From Protonemura montana (taxonomy: Eukaryota; Arthropoda; Insecta; Plecoptera; Nemouridae): a DNA stretch of 64,000 bases. Shown piece by piece: positions 35,101 to 47,519 of this stretch. Location of the stretch: NCBI GenBank assembly GCA_947568835.1, contig OX387612.1, positions 10,418,001 through 10,482,000 on the forward strand, written 5' to 3'. The position numbers and the translations under genes were made by a program. Below the pieces are notes generated by a model that made no database searches, had not been told where the DNA came from, and saw only the letters and a list, made by a program, of their open reading frames with translations. The stretch's first letter is position 1, and each line of letters starts with the position of its first letter.

Positions 35101-35375
35101 GCATCCTCAGGGTGGTGATAGCAGATATCGATGTCTTCTGGCACTTCTGTATGGAAGAGGTAACAATTGATTTTACTTAAATGCCACTTGAACTACATCC
35201 AACCTTATTTTCTTTTCTCTCAAGGAAAATAAAACCTTCAGAGGAAGATTTTTAAAATGTATTTCTTAGGTTCTCACCAATAGGCTCTCGTTTAATGTGG
35301 AAGATCACCATATCCGGGTAGTTTCGGTTATCGTAGTTTATTCCAGGATTGGACATGATGGATCTTACAAGTTAT
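32199..35375 (-). CDS. C2HC/C2H2 zinc-finger protein, short isoform (six exons)
   Basis: A probable nuclear DNA-binding protein. Coding exons are 35356-35278 (ATG; exon starts 35375), 35146-35048, 34581-34405, 33833-33630, 32957-32871 and 32335-32199. Every intron is phase 1, and the model gives 260 residues. The order is MSNPGIN...HIKREPI, an acidic HHPEDAYPN linker, finger pair CELCGCSYARRCHLLRH...C and CDTCGYRTSRKSSVLRH, a lone finger CSGCQKSYPQQEMLDKH...C, a charged linker, and a last finger CPKCSRNFTRKDSLRRH...C before a stop. Because all introns share phase 1, the exons at 31319 and 29853 can replace the last exon, so alternative 3' ends are likely. The style resembles lola-type exons, but identity is uncertain. 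Confidence 0.75.
32412..32726. mobile_element. Foldback MITE, copy 3 (one end truncated)
   Basis: The inner palindrome and right arm of the element at 22729 are present (gttaagtggagccactgtcg mirrored by 'cgacagtggctccacttaac'). The left outer arm is missing, and the right terminus has diverged to acctgcac. It is intronic in the zinc-finger locus. Confidence 0.75.
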
Positions 35376-36446
35376 CTGAAAAATATGTAACTTTGAACAT
35401 GTATGTAATTATGAAAAGGAATAAACGGCAGTAAGCAGCATTGCTTAAAGTCAACAAGCATAGATGAAATATGTTTTCTTATTTCTGTGCAACAAGTGTT
35501 GTCCACACATAACCCTAGCATGAGTGGGTAGGCACAAAAGAATGTACCAAAAGTTTGATGTTTCTCGACTACGACTAATATAATAACACAAACTACAAAG
35601 AAAAATATGAGATATGTTACTCTTGAACACCTGAACTTACACTTAATTATCAACAATGTTCCTTTCAAAGATCTTTACGTATTCCAAATCGAAATTTGAG
35701 GCAACAGGTGAATACTTTCGAGTGACAGCGCGGCAGGCTAAGCACCTTGAAAGCGGGAAATTTGACAGGAACTTATATCGTTCCGCGCCTTATTCTTTTG
35801 TATCCGTATTTTATCGTGAGCTACGACCGTAGAATAATCTTCAAATAAATATTCGTCAAAGACGAGTTTTCGGAAATGAAGTTGGTGGCAATGTAAGGAC
35901 TTTTTTTAAGGCTGACAAACACCAGTGTAAACAAAGTATGCAATTTTATTTTTGTTTTATAACCCTAGCTTTGTTTTCAACCATTTGCAAAAAGATCCAA
36001 CTAATTCAATTAGTAAAACATGGCATTTCTAGTCTTCACTTAATCTTCACATTCACTTTTGTTTAGTTTCTTAAGTCAGCCCCTGAGAGTAGATTAATTC
36101 AGATCATTGGAGTTTCCAGTCAATTTTTGGGCCGAGTGTTTGACATCATTCAATTCGGAAGATTGAAAATAATGTGGCGCATAAACTAAATGACATGTTG
36201 TTGTTTCAGTAAGGCAATTCAACATTATCCTTCAGCAAACGAAGTCTTGGCACCGAAAGAATAATTTTTTCATCATTAAATGAGAGAAGTATTTTCATTA
36301 TAACTTTCCTGCGTTACTCAAAAGCTAACATCAAAAGCAAATTAGCAATTTTACGTCGCATTGCTTGGCTAACCAAACCTGCCCTGATGCAAATACACTA
36401 ATAGTTTACTTAGACAGTACCATTTTCTGAAACATATACTAACAAA
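35376..36446. other. Intergenic region, probable zinc-finger promoter side
   Basis: This is AT-rich spacer between the zinc-finger gene start and the 3' end of the TRPA channel gene. The first zinc-finger coding exon has an acceptor at 35376, so a non-coding first exon should lie upstream, perhaps near 35680-35850, but it cannot be located with confidence. Confidence 0.35.
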
Positions 36447-39400
36447 TCAATTACCTAATGTAGAATTAATTTTACTTTCAAAAGTGCTCAGCATCTTTTC
36501 AATTTCGGACAAAAGATTCTTCTTTTCTTCTAACTTTAACTTTTCAACAGCTTTAGCTTCATTTAACTTATCACCAGACTCTTTATACTCTTTGAAAATC
36601 TTATAAGTATTCTCATATCCTTTGGCAATCAAAGCACTACTTAAATCCTCGGGAAATCGGACCACATCTTCGTCATCGTGTACTTTGATTTCGTAGATCG
36701 ATTTCACCTCTCCAAAATATTTCCACTTATTCACTATTTTCGGTGAAATTGGACGAACAAGAGCACAGACCCCAGAAAAAAGCAAACAGATAATTCCACG
36801 ACAAGGCCGAGAAGGTTCGGACAGAAGAAATGCGTCGTAAACGCCAAGAAACGACGCTTGCTTACTGATGAGATGAAGCTTTTTGACATCATCGACGGCC
36901 ACAGCTACAAAGAGATTAGTTAGAACAAGGCTGATAAACACAACAAAGAAAATAAACACTCCCATGGCAAGAATTTGAGAAAACATGGACGGGTTGTTTT
37001 CATTGAATTTGTCTTTAAAAGTGTCAAACTCTAATTCATTTGTCATCATGACAACAATTTTCACAAGTCCAAGCCAGAATGAACTGAATGGCTCGCGCTG
37101 CCCGAAAATAACCATGAAAGCTACCACAAAGCCAAACAACACAAAGGTAAATGACGCCAAAAGTTTTAAATATTTGAACGCTATCTCTATAAACATTAAC
37201 ATGTAGTGCCCGTAGTAAGGGATCCGAGAAATAAGGAGGACCAACTCCAACCAAGCTAGTAGGACAGCAAATGCAGACAATTCTCTTGGCGTTCCAGTAA
37301 AACAAATCGCTATCGACAAGCAAAAGCAGACCCATTTTATACCTGATTCTGCATAATAGCCCCATGGCTGTGGTTTACTGATACATTCAAATTCATGAAT
37401 TAAAAGTAGAGCCATGAATATTAACATTAATGTTCCCAACGCCCACTGCATGCCCTGTTCATTATGAGTTAGCCTGAATAACACAAACAAGCTGAGGAAG
37501 AGAGCGTAGAGTATGTTTAGTGCAACGAGAGTCAAATATAGACCTTTTAATTTATTCCAATGGAGATGAACAAAACTCTCCACCAAAGGATGCTCAAGCA
37601 GTTTTCTTTGACCTACCCTGTCACCTGTTTTCTGCAAGGCTTTCATGATGCCAAATCTGTCTCCTTTGAAAGCAGCAATATCTCCACGAGTTTGCCCGAT
37701 TTCGGTCTGTCCAGACTTGTATTCTATTTCTTTTACAGCTCGCGGCATCAAGACTCGATAATCGACTTCGACGGAAGTGCTTTTTTTCATTTTCTTGATC
37801 GACTTGTCGAAAACGTTGCTTATTATTTCGACGGCAGACGGCACTTGACATATCAGGATGTCGATGGCGGTTCTCGAGCATTTATTCTTGTAAACACACT
37901 TTGCAGTCAGATCCGAGCCAGCGGCAATCAACGCGTAAATGAAATCAATCTGCTGCCGTTTCAGGGCAAAATGCAACGGTGTTTCACCTCTCGAGGTAAC
38001 TTCGTGGACTAGCTTTATTAGCGGATGGTCAGAGTCAGAGGTTTTATTGGCAAGATTTTTTAATCGAGACGCAAAATAATTTAGAGCGTCTGGTTTGTCG
38101 CTATCAGAGGCAAGATGAAGAAGGTTGCAATCCTTGTGATCTGCAATAACAGTCTTATTGGTTATGGACACTTTCACTTCTTCTATAAGGTACTTCACAC
38201 ATTTCTCGTTGCCCCTGGCTACGGCTATTTGGAGAGGCGTTGCCTTAAGTTTCCCTCTGCATTCCTGTTCGGCAAGCTGTTCCATTTCGGCAGACTTCCA
38301 TTTGTAAAGCTCTTCCATAATCTGCCAATTGCCTAACTCGGCAGCGCAGTGGAGAACGTTTCGATTTGCAGTGTCTAGCAGCATGACCTTCGCATCGGCG
38401 CCGAGAAGGATTTTCAGCAGCTTGAGATCGTTTTTGAGAACGGCTACGAAGAGTGGAGATATACCTTGGTCGTTCATTACGTTGACGATCTGCAAGAAGA
38501 AACGACGGTTGAAAAATATTGTTAGTTGGATTGCATTGAGCGGAACAGAATTAAATGAGCAAGTTTCCATAAGCGAGCTCGTTGGTTTTCTTGTAGCTAA
38601 CGTTTTAAGCTAGAAAAAAACTGCAGGTACTTGGTATTGTGTCAATTACTAGAAAAATTAGTAAGAATGAAGTTGAGATACTAGGGGAATACAAACAAGC
38701 ACCAGACGTTTTGAGAAAGTAGTCATGGTGCACAAAATTATTTCCTGCGTTAGCTGAAATTAATTTGATGTTTAGTGACCCCTTGATACCTTTCCAATGT
38801 ACAGAAATATATGCTTTAAAAATTTGTTTTTGACTGGTCTGCATGTTCGAAACTTTGAACAAAAAAACTTTCGAAAAAAAAAAGATAAAAACAGCGGTGT
38901 TCTCTCTTACAGCGCTGAAATTTTCGTAGTGGCGAGACTTGGAGACAATTAACTTGACCACTTCAGGGTTTTTTGTCACCATGGCATGCTGTAAGACTGT
39001 CTTTTTACTCTTGCTGCATCTTTTTTCCAGGTCTGGGCGGTGATTCATCAACTCAGCAACTCCGTCGAGCCATTGGGCGTTGACCGCAGCACACAAAGGC
39101 GTTTCTATCTCCTCGCTATTGACCTTCATAATCACCTGAGATGTAAGTACATGAGTAAGTACAAAACTTGAGCCTTTGTTCAAACCAATAAATGAGCCTT
39201 TGTGTAGCACATAAGCCACTAGTTGCTCAGTATTTAATTTTAGAAATCTGTCTATGAGGCAGCCTCCTTGTAAGCAACTATTTTAATATTGGTAATAATG
39301 TTCCACATGCTCGGTTTTGAAATCAAATAGTTTTTTTTCAGAATTGGCTGAATTCCATATCCTACCTTAAGACAGTTGAAATCTTTCAACTCTACAGCCA

Positions 39401-40287
39401 GGTGAAGAAGTGATTTTCCCTCCGTGACTGCTTTTGGATTGGCGTTATGATCGAAAAGCAATTGCAAGATGTCTGCTCTTCTTGATATTGTCGCGATTTG
39501 AACGCAGTTGAGATTTGTCGAGTTGTCTACTGCATTTGGCGAAGCGTTTGCCTCGAGCAACCTTAAACAGGGTTTAAAATGTCAAACCCTTTCACCAGCA
39601 ATGATCTGCTAGGTCTCCCAAAGGCCACCAGTTAGTAAAAAATAAATAACTTATCTCTTAGTCTTATTAGGAAAGAATTTTTAGTGAATTTTTAAGAATT
39701 TTTAACAAGCAGACGAGGCTAAAGTGGGTGTCGATTCAGTCAAGCATGAACGCAGGGTGCAATGCATTAGATTTTAATAAGCAATATTTATTTTATTTTA
39801 TTTTACTAATTTTTTATTTGATTGATTTCTAGCTTAGATACAAGTATACCGGTGGTTAGTGCTAGTAGGTAATCTGGCCTATGTTAATTCCTATATCTAA
39901 GGTGTATTTTTGGCACCACGTATGATAACATAATAAAGTAACATAATACAATCATTATTACCTAACAATTTACATTTATTACCTTTGTATCTCTGAGATG
40001 TTATTCCCATCTGTAACCGCTTGGACCAGTTGATTGTTCAGCGGTGAGTTTACACCAACGAGGCTTGTCCCACATAAATCCACAGCGCAGCTACTCGAAT
40101 CTGTAGCAGGCTCAGTTCTTTCCGTTTCATAGTCTTCAGAACGCTTTCGTTGAACATCGGAAGAATCCATTTGTAGTTGAGGACCCTCATTGAAAACATT
40201 TCTGCTGGCGGCCGATTGGTGAGACGTGGAAGAGATTCTCATAAGCGGCTCACATTCTGGGTTTACGTTCACCACATTCGATGGCAT
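36447..40287 (-). CDS. TRPA channel, painless-like (four exons)
   Basis: This is a transient receptor potential cation channel of the ankyrin subfamily, a sensor of noxious heat or mechanical stimuli in neurons. Exons are 40287-39983, 39561-39366, 39135-38911 and 38489-36447. All phases match and give 922 residues, near the family size. After a polar N-terminus (about 100 residues) come ankyrin repeats (GKSLLHLAVELKDFNCLK, ISPLFVAVLKNDLKLLKILL, NVLHCAAELGNWQIMEELY, ETPLHFALKRQQIDFIYALI). Then six membrane segments follow, from LYLTLVALNILYALFLSLF to VFIFFVVFISLVLTNLFVA. The pore stretch reads VVMMTNELEFDTF. The tail is a charged coiled coil (KAVEKLKLEEKKNLLSEIEK). Similarity is closest to painless/pyrexia-type insect TRPAs. 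No disruption is seen. Confidence 0.9.
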
Positions 40288-41735
40288 CTTTCAATGTCGA
40301 TCTTAAATTAACAAAGTAATCTTTTGAGAAAACTTAAAACAACCTTTTGTCAGTACTGTGGTTTATAGCTTCACATCGTTGAACTTCAGTAAAAATTAAA
40401 AAATATGATTGATTGGTATTGCTTTATCTGCACTTCCTTATTGTATAATGTTGTTATTATTATTATTACTACCATTATAATATTATAGAACAATGTATTG
40501 TTCAAAGCTTATGCAGATATGATGTACCTGTTCTCAGCAATAAATAAATACCAGTGTCCATCCATAAAAGGAACAGAGATTTTATATATGTATTTTGAGA
40601 CGGTTAATAGCGTTCATAATAATAAAATACCCCACGCATTGCAAGCGTTTGCAATTTAAATAAGATTTCATCTAGGAACAGAGATAATTCAGAGCTAGGA
40701 AAAAGCATTACCAAATAGTTAAGATATTTTTGATTTATTTCGATGTTTTTGTGTTGTTATTTGCTGGTAAAGTGGATCATATTCAATAACAATAACAATA
40801 ATTAATGCTAAAAAAAAACATCTTCTGATGACAAGTTTTAATTGAATTCAAAACAATTACATTTTTTAAAGTAATCATCAAGTGTTTATTTAAGAAAAGA
40901 TAAAAACGATATAGGTAAACAAACACTACCCACCAATAGATATTAGGCTTACATACCAGTGTTTAAGAATGAGACTCAGGTCCTCTACTAATACAAAGAC
41001 TGGTAATGGTTTGATAACAAAATTAAAGCAATCCAGAGAATTTTGGCAGGAAATCACAGCTGCGGCTGAAGGACAAGCAGTATATGTTTTTTAAATGGTA
41101 GGATTATTTTATCAGATAACCTTCATGGTTAACAATTGGTCTATTGATACTGTCTGGAAGCCAGTGATATGGAAGTACACATGCAAAGTAACTTCCTAAA
41201 GATGCCAGTTTGCACCTAGGTCTTATCTAAATATGGTTTAGATGCTCCCCTCGAATTTATACTTTCTCTTGGCTGTAGATACTAAGTTCATGGAGATCTT
41301 GGTATACATGTCTTATTTTTTACATTATTGCTTCATTAATTAATGCTCCTGGATTGTGGAGAAAAGCCTGGGGGCAGACCAAATGTGACTATCAAAACCT
41401 TAGCTTGGAGGAAATAATTATAAGATCAGAGTATGTTGTAAATGAAGTAATGAGTTTAGGAGGGCTGTAGTTTTTTTTAACATGCATTTACTTTGTTCGC
41501 GCTATCCAAAGCTTGGAAAAAAGCGCACTTTATCTGAGATTCTTTTCACCAGAACACATTTTTGTTCAATTGGTTGCAGTCACCCTAAATTTAATCTTTT
41601 GTCTGCAACATTTTCATAATTTCAAGCATTTTAACTTCAATTGCTGGTTTACTTTATCAGATGAGCTAGTTAAGAAATGTTGGCATCGGGAAATACCAAT
41701 AAATTATTGACAGCTTTGAAAGGAAAGAGTATGTG
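40288..41735. other. Intergenic spacer with a half tRNA-SINE
   Basis: The stretch 40597-40672 is one inverted arm of the palindromic tRNA-headed SINE (minus orientation). No gene is seen in the remainder. Confidence 0.45.
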
Positions 41736-42207
41736 ACCAAAGGGACCCAGTGCCTGAATTTCGTAATGGGAGTTCTAAAGGGCACAAATTGGCAGGTAAA
41801 GGTACGGGCCTACAAAACACTAGTTAGGCCCGTACTGGAATATGGGAGCATGGTGTGTGACCCGTAGGTACCGACTAGGCTAAGTGGAAGCAGTGGAAAG
41901 TGTTCAGAGGCAGGCAGCGAGGCGGGTCACGGGAAGGGTGAAAAGGTGGCGCTGGGACCCAACTGGTAAATCCCATGTCCATGATAGCGTGAGTGATATG
42001 CTCCAAAAACTAGGATGCGAATGCCTCAGCCAAAGAAGAGGGAAATCAAGGCTGTGTGGGCTGCATAGAGTCCCGAGTGATAATGATTGCTGGAATGAAA
42101 TAAGGGCTGGCATTGAGGAAACCCTGAAATCTGAATGGAAGGCATGGCCAAAGATTGAGGGAGAAGGGGGCCAAAATGGAGGCTGGCAGAACTCCTTCCT
42201 GGCTTGA
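41736..42207 (+). pseudogene. LINE reverse-transcriptase C-terminal fragment
   Basis: The reading RAYKTLVRPVLEYGSMV then, after a stop and shift, ESVQRQAARRVTGRVKRW matches the region just after the polymerase domain of non-LTR elements (AYKxLVRPxLEY...VQRRAAR). It is broken by an in-frame stop near 41863 and a frame change. It is a 5'-truncated dead copy, and a T-rich run follows at 42259. Confidence 0.75.
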
Positions 42208-42423
42208 TAGAGGAAGCTATTTTGGTGCTATTTTGGTGCGCTTGTAAGATGTGATAATAATTTTTTTTTTTTTTTTTTTTATTTATTTATTTGTATCTGT
42301 TAATTTATACATTGCTTAAACAATGATTATCGTTGTCAATGTTTTTACGATATCACATTGATCACACGATCACATCGTACACAAACATCATTGAACATTT
42401 TTATTCATATTTGCATAAACCTG

Positions 42424-43170
42424 TTAAAAATTATAAAATTTTTTAAAAGTATAAAAACCGTTTGTCGTCGGGAACTTTTTAACCGAAAGTTTGAATTTGC
42501 TGCGTGAGTCGCATTGTCCAACGTAAACTTCAAGTTTATTCATTACTGCAGCTCCACGGTAGAAAAGGTCCGTTTCTGTCCTCTTCAGGCGGTGGGTGGG
42601 TTGGTCCATCTTCTCCGATCCTCTTGTAAAATGATCGTGGATGGAGCTGCGAGTGTGGAACAGATGTGGGTTGTCCCATGCAAACAAGGCAACATCCAGG
42701 ATGTAAATTCCAATGAGTGCTAGAATGCGAAGCTTCCTGAAAAATTCCCTACAAGATTGTTGACAACGCAGTCCAGCCAAAACTCGAATGGTTCTTTTTT
42801 GTATCTGGAAGATGACGTCAGCACATGACGCGCTACCCCAGAACACGACAGCGTATTGCAGAAGTGGCTGAAATTGCGCGAAGTAAACTGTGCGTGTAGT
42901 TTTGGAATGGCATTTTCTAGACAATGACTTTATGACGAAGTCAGCAGAAGCCAATTTTTAGCGAAGCATGGCCACGTGGTAATTCCACTTCAGCTATCTA
43001 TCAACGATGGCTCCTAAAAATCTGGCCTGATCAACCTCTTTCACTGGTGCGTTTTGTGGTGTCTGTTGGCATCTGTTGGAGAATATTATTGAACGCGTCT
43101 TTTCAAAGTTTAAACTTAGCTTGTTGGGCTGGAACCAAGCCTCGAGCTCAGACGTAACGAGTTTCATTTT
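42424..43170 (-). pseudogene. Jockey-like LINE reverse-transcriptase fragment
   Basis: The minus strand reads EAWFQPNKLSLNFEKTR, the usual thumb-region block, then FLGAIVDR, a stop, and continues FQPLLQYAVVFWGSAS with IQKRTIRVLAG and CREFFRKLRIL. These are typical of Jockey-clade ORF2 C-termini. Stops at 43002 and 42957 disable it. It converges with the LINE fragment at 41736, giving two different LINE families tail to tail. Confidence 0.75.
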
Positions 43171-44500
43171 GTTTAAAATAAATAATCCATGACCCTAAGA
43201 ATTGTAATCAAGCAGTGAAATTTAATTCAATATTAAAATAGCAAATCGTAATCAGCTAAGCACCATGGCACCAAAATCTTGGAATTGGATGCATGACCAT
43301 AAGTTACAAGTCCAGTTCTTGGGAGAAAGGTCAGTGGGAGTGTGAAAATTCTCCTTGCTTACCAACCTCTGGACAGCATTGATTTTAGAAATGGAATTTA
43401 TAAATATTAGTTACAAAATAAACAGTAAAATAAATTACTAAGCAGGTTCCCAAACTTTTATCCCCGATGGACCCCACCCCCCCTCTCACTCTAGGATGCC
43501 CTAAACCTCTAGGATCTCGGAAACTTTTTAAACATAAATGTGAATGCAATTCTCCTCACTGTGACAGCTCCTCAATCTTGTTAACTGGATAACTGTACAC
43601 AAATGTATCACTTTTAGTAATTCTTATCTTAACTAAAAATATTTTTTTTTAATGGAAAGAAAACGCAGGCAAGCATTTGGATTACCATTTGGAAACCGAC
43701 TAAAATTCTTACATACAATTAATTAATGTTGTTAATGGGAGGACTGAACCTGATGCTCCAACATCTATTTGTCAATATTTAAATCACGTTCAGTGATTTG
43801 CTACCGATTTCTTTCTTTCCAAAGAAGATTGGTAACTGCACTAAAACCGTTGCACACGCAACGCTAAAACATCAGAGAACAGAATCGTTCTTAAACCTAT
43901 TTCCATGCGACATGAAGAAGGAAATGCTATAAAAAACTTTCTTGTGATAGCCCATAAAGTATATGGGTCAGCAAAAGAAATATCTTGGTGAATCTAGAAC
44001 TGCTGGTCACCCCTTCTAAACTGTGAAGTAAGTTCTTTGTTAAAGCAATTAATTCGCACTGAGGAGGACGCCGATCCGTGGACCTTCAATTACATATTGT
44101 GGAGCCCCTTTTACTTTTTTCCTGACAGGGATCACCTGCCAGTTCACGGACCACTTAAGAATTAGAAAAATACAATTCAATTAAAATATTGTGTGAGGTT
44201 CGTACGGTTTGAGCAAATACAAGTAGAAACCAGTTTTGTGACACGAATATGAATTCTCAGAATTTCGTTAAAACAATTTCATGTGTCAATATTACTTTGT
44301 TGTGTTGATAAAAAATTTTAAGGTCGTATAAATAGCTCAGCACCCTCGATAACAATGTTTTCAGAAAAAGATTATTCCTTCGATTATTCAAGTCACTAAT
44401 TACTGGTGTCCTATCACCTTCTGAAGTATGTACGTAGTATGGAGGTTTAATTGTCTACCAGTGAAAATTGTTAAAAGATTACTCAGAAAATTACAAAGTT
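43171..44500. other. Spacer upstream of secreted protein 1
   Basis: No gene is seen. A degenerate 5S-SINE-like block (gaccataagttacaagtcca, then 'gggagaaaggtcagtgggag') may occur at 43295-43390. The right end is the promoter region described separately. Confidence 0.35.
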
Positions 44501-44517
44501 AATAGGCCGAAGTTAGT

Positions 44518-44560
44518 AGTATAAAAAGGGCAGCAAACGTTATTCGGCCATTCTGTCGTT
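44518..44560 (+). promoter_or_regulatory. TATA-type core promoter of secreted protein 1
   Basis: TATAAAAAGG begins at 44520, about 80 bases before the start codon. A pyrimidine-rich CCATTCTG near 44548 sits about 28 bases downstream, the right spacing for an initiator. A strong TATA box fits a highly expressed, tissue-specific secreted product. Confidence 0.65.
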
Positions 44561-44600
44561 ATTTGCCGTTCCAAGCCGCGTACAGAATTCAACGTCCAGA

Positions 44601-46275
44601 ATGAAGAACGCTGTACTTCTAGGATTTGGTAAGTTGAAAAAAAATACCAAGGGTTTAAAATTGGATAAAATCAAGATAACATAAGATAGCAGAATTGAGA
44701 AGCTCTGTCAGGTGATCTCAGCATCTCCATGGCTACCAAACGTCGAATCTACCATTGAACCTCCTATGCTAGGCCATGATATACTCGTGGTAACATAAGA
44801 TAGCAGAATTGTGAAGCTCTGTCAGGCGATCTCAGCATCTCCATGGCTACCAAACGTCGAATCTACCATTGAACCTCCTATGCTAGGCCATGATATACTC
44901 GTGGTAACATAAGATAGCAGAATTGAGAAGCTCTGTCAGGCGATCTCAGCATCTTCATGGCTACCAAACGTTGAATCTACCATTGAACCTCCTAAGCTAG
45001 GCCATGATATACCCGTGGTAACATACGATAGCAGAATTGAGAAGCTCTGTCAGGCGATCTCAGCATCTTCATGGCTACCAAACGTTGAATCTACCATTGA
45101 ACCTTCTAAGCTAGGTCAAATAATTATACATTTTGGAGTTCTTCCACACGTTTTTTTTAGAAAATAATTGATTTCAATTCAATATCGGCACTCTTCTAAA
45201 TCTCTTCACATTACACAACATGTTTCTTCTTTTATGAAAATATTACAAAACACGTCAATCTGCTTTAAATTTGAATGCACATATTTGAGAGGTTTTCTGT
45301 GTTATAAAAATAACATACTTTAACCAAAGAAATCTATCTGTGCTTTAACTGTAGATGTAATTTCCAGTAAACAACCGTTTGTTTATATTGTTTTACTCAT
45401 CTTTGATTTCCCAGACTAATTGTAATAGGAATTGAGGACTTAGCATCCAGTGATTTCTTTCTATTCCAGCGCTAGTGTTAGTTTTTGCTGTCTTGGTCGA
45501 CTCGAAGCCTCAAGCACCTAAAGCTACAGTCCAAAAAGCTCCAGCCCCGAAGGCTGCTGCCACCAAGCCTGGTGCCCCGAAGCCTGCTGCCCCGAAGCCT
45601 GCTGCCCCGAAGCCTGCTGCCCCGAAGGCTGATGCACCGGCTGCCACTTCAGAAGTTGCTGCTTTCCTCAAAAAGCCGGAGGTAGCAGATCTTGTAACAA
45701 AAGTCAAAGGTGGTTACAAACCGACTTCAGCTGATATCGTTTCGCTAGCCTTTGAAAAAATGAAATCGGGAGCAAAAACCTCTAACCCGTCTCTGAATGC
45801 AGTCAGCGCTGCTTTGAGTGAAACGGTGACTGCCATGAAAGCATCTCCAAATGGAGCACTGCCCACCGGGGAATCAATGACCTACACAAACAAGATTGTA
45901 AATGCACTTGGTGATGCCACGGGCACGTCCAAGGATAACCTGGCACAATTGAAAACCTGCGTAGAAAAGAGCTCGAATTCTGGTGCATTCGGCGAAAAAG
46001 CTTTGCAACAGGCGATCGCAAGCTGCTCGCAGTTTCTTGGAAACGGAACGAAGGAGAGTCAGGCGAGAGTTATGGAAATCATGTCAGAGTATTTGCCAGT
46101 AGAGGTTCGAGGCTTGCTAAAAGGAGTTGATGTACAAGGGTTGATGAGCGCAGTTATCGCCAATCAAGCGGCTGGGAAAGGTGCCATGAATATGGCTGGA
46201 TTGAAGGATGCTTTTGCACTCAACCCACAACTTGCTGGCCTGAGTGATATTTTCAATAGAAATTTCGGCCGTTAG
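44601..46275 (+). CDS. Secreted Ala/Pro/Lys-rich protein 1 (novel family)
   Basis: Exons 44601-44628 and 45470-46275 give 277 residues. The signal peptide MKNAVLLGFALVLVFAVLVD is split by the intron (phase 1). A low-complexity region follows with the pentapeptide PKPAA repeated, encoded by 15-base repeats. A mostly helical domain of about 200 residues comes next. Two cysteines (KTCVEK and ASCSQF) are shared with the neighbour at 49064, and so is the N-glycosylation sequon in FLGNGT. The protein ends NRNFGR. I do not recognise the family. It could be a salivary, cuticular or gland secretion. A GTAAG right after the stop may start a 3' UTR intron. A poly-A signal AATAAA lies near 46590. Confidence 0.85.
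44677..45117 (+). repeat. 114-bp tandem repeat in the secreted protein 1 intron, about 4 units
   Basis: Units starting taacataagatagcagaatt occur at about 44677, 44792, 44905 and 45019 with few differences, filling half of the signal-peptide intron. No coding potential is seen. A regulatory role is possible but untested. Confidence 0.9.
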
Positions 46276-47519
46276 GTAAGAAAATGTTGATTTCGTTTAA
46301 TTATGTGTTTGATGAGTTGACTTCAAAACAGCAAATACGTCTGTTGAGTTGCAAATGTTTTGGGTTAATTTTTTGTTTTTTGGGACATGCAATCTGAACT
46401 ATTTACACAAATAATTGTCTATGTAACAACTGTTGAATTGATTAAATGTGTTGCTGTATAATTGTTACGCTGTTTATTCCCTGTCTCTCTCTCCGCACAA
46501 GCCTGATCCTCAAACGACCAACAAAAACAAAGAAATCATGCCATGGTAATCATGATAAATTACCTGGCTGTTTCTCCTATAAGCAATGATAATAAAAGGT
46601 ATGCATTACAGTAATGACCTTTATGTCTTCATAACATCTTAAAACCATCAAGCCATCATGATTGCACCATGAGCCAATTACAAGTTCAATTAACTGCTAG
46701 TGCCTCCTCCTACACCTAGAACCAAAGACAACTAGAATTGAGGATCTCATAAAACTCCCAAAAATGAGGTTCCCTGTCTAGGTACAATGTAAAGTGGAAA
46801 TCAATTACCAATATCGCCCCTCTCCCAGGCCAGCCACCAGGGGTTATTTTGAGTTTTCAGTAACGACGTATTGCGTTCAGGGAAGTTTGAAATGGGGATG
46901 CTGAAAATGTTAACTTTGTATTGCCTAATCCCTAATTGGCTGCGTCATGGGTTTAAAAGATGTAGTTTGATGATTTGACTTGGTTTACGGTTGTGCTCTG
47001 GCTAGAAGAGGTTTGCGATTCTAAAAAGGATCTTAAGTGGCGACAATTTGGCGAGGCACGGCTCGCCATCTTCAGAAGAAGCCCCAATTACTTATTGTGG
47101 ACGCATCCTCGGGATACGAGAGCCTAAAATGTGCACAATTTAACCCTTTTCGGTCCCATGCCGAATGTAATTCGAATTTTTTTCTCATTATAGTTAAAAT
47201 ATAAGTATTGGCGAATGCTTTCACAGTTATCATACTCTAAAAGTTTTTAAAATGTAAACAAATTTAGTCATTATTGCACACATTTCAAAAATGAATTTTA
47301 TTGATTCTATAAATAAATTTTTTTAATGAAAATATTAGGTTCCTATATGAAATACTGAAAATTTATTGTTAACCACAAATGCTTAAGAAAAGTATGGAAC
47401 ATTTTTGTCTGTGGTGCAAAATTAGCTCACACAATTGTGTCATTTTGTAAGATACCACAATCCCACATTCGCATAGTCATAGAGAAATCCTTCAGTTAAG
47501 TTTGATGTATATTTTTATA
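46276..47519. other. 3' region of secreted protein 1 and spacer
   Basis: It includes the 3' UTR with a likely poly-A signal near 46590, then AT-rich sequence with no recognised gene. Confidence 0.4.

Noticed and set aside
47143..47190. TTAACCCTTTT string resembling a piggyBac end (also near 48690 and 62005)
   Set aside because: There is no matching inverted end or TTAA pair at a sensible distance and no transposase remnant.
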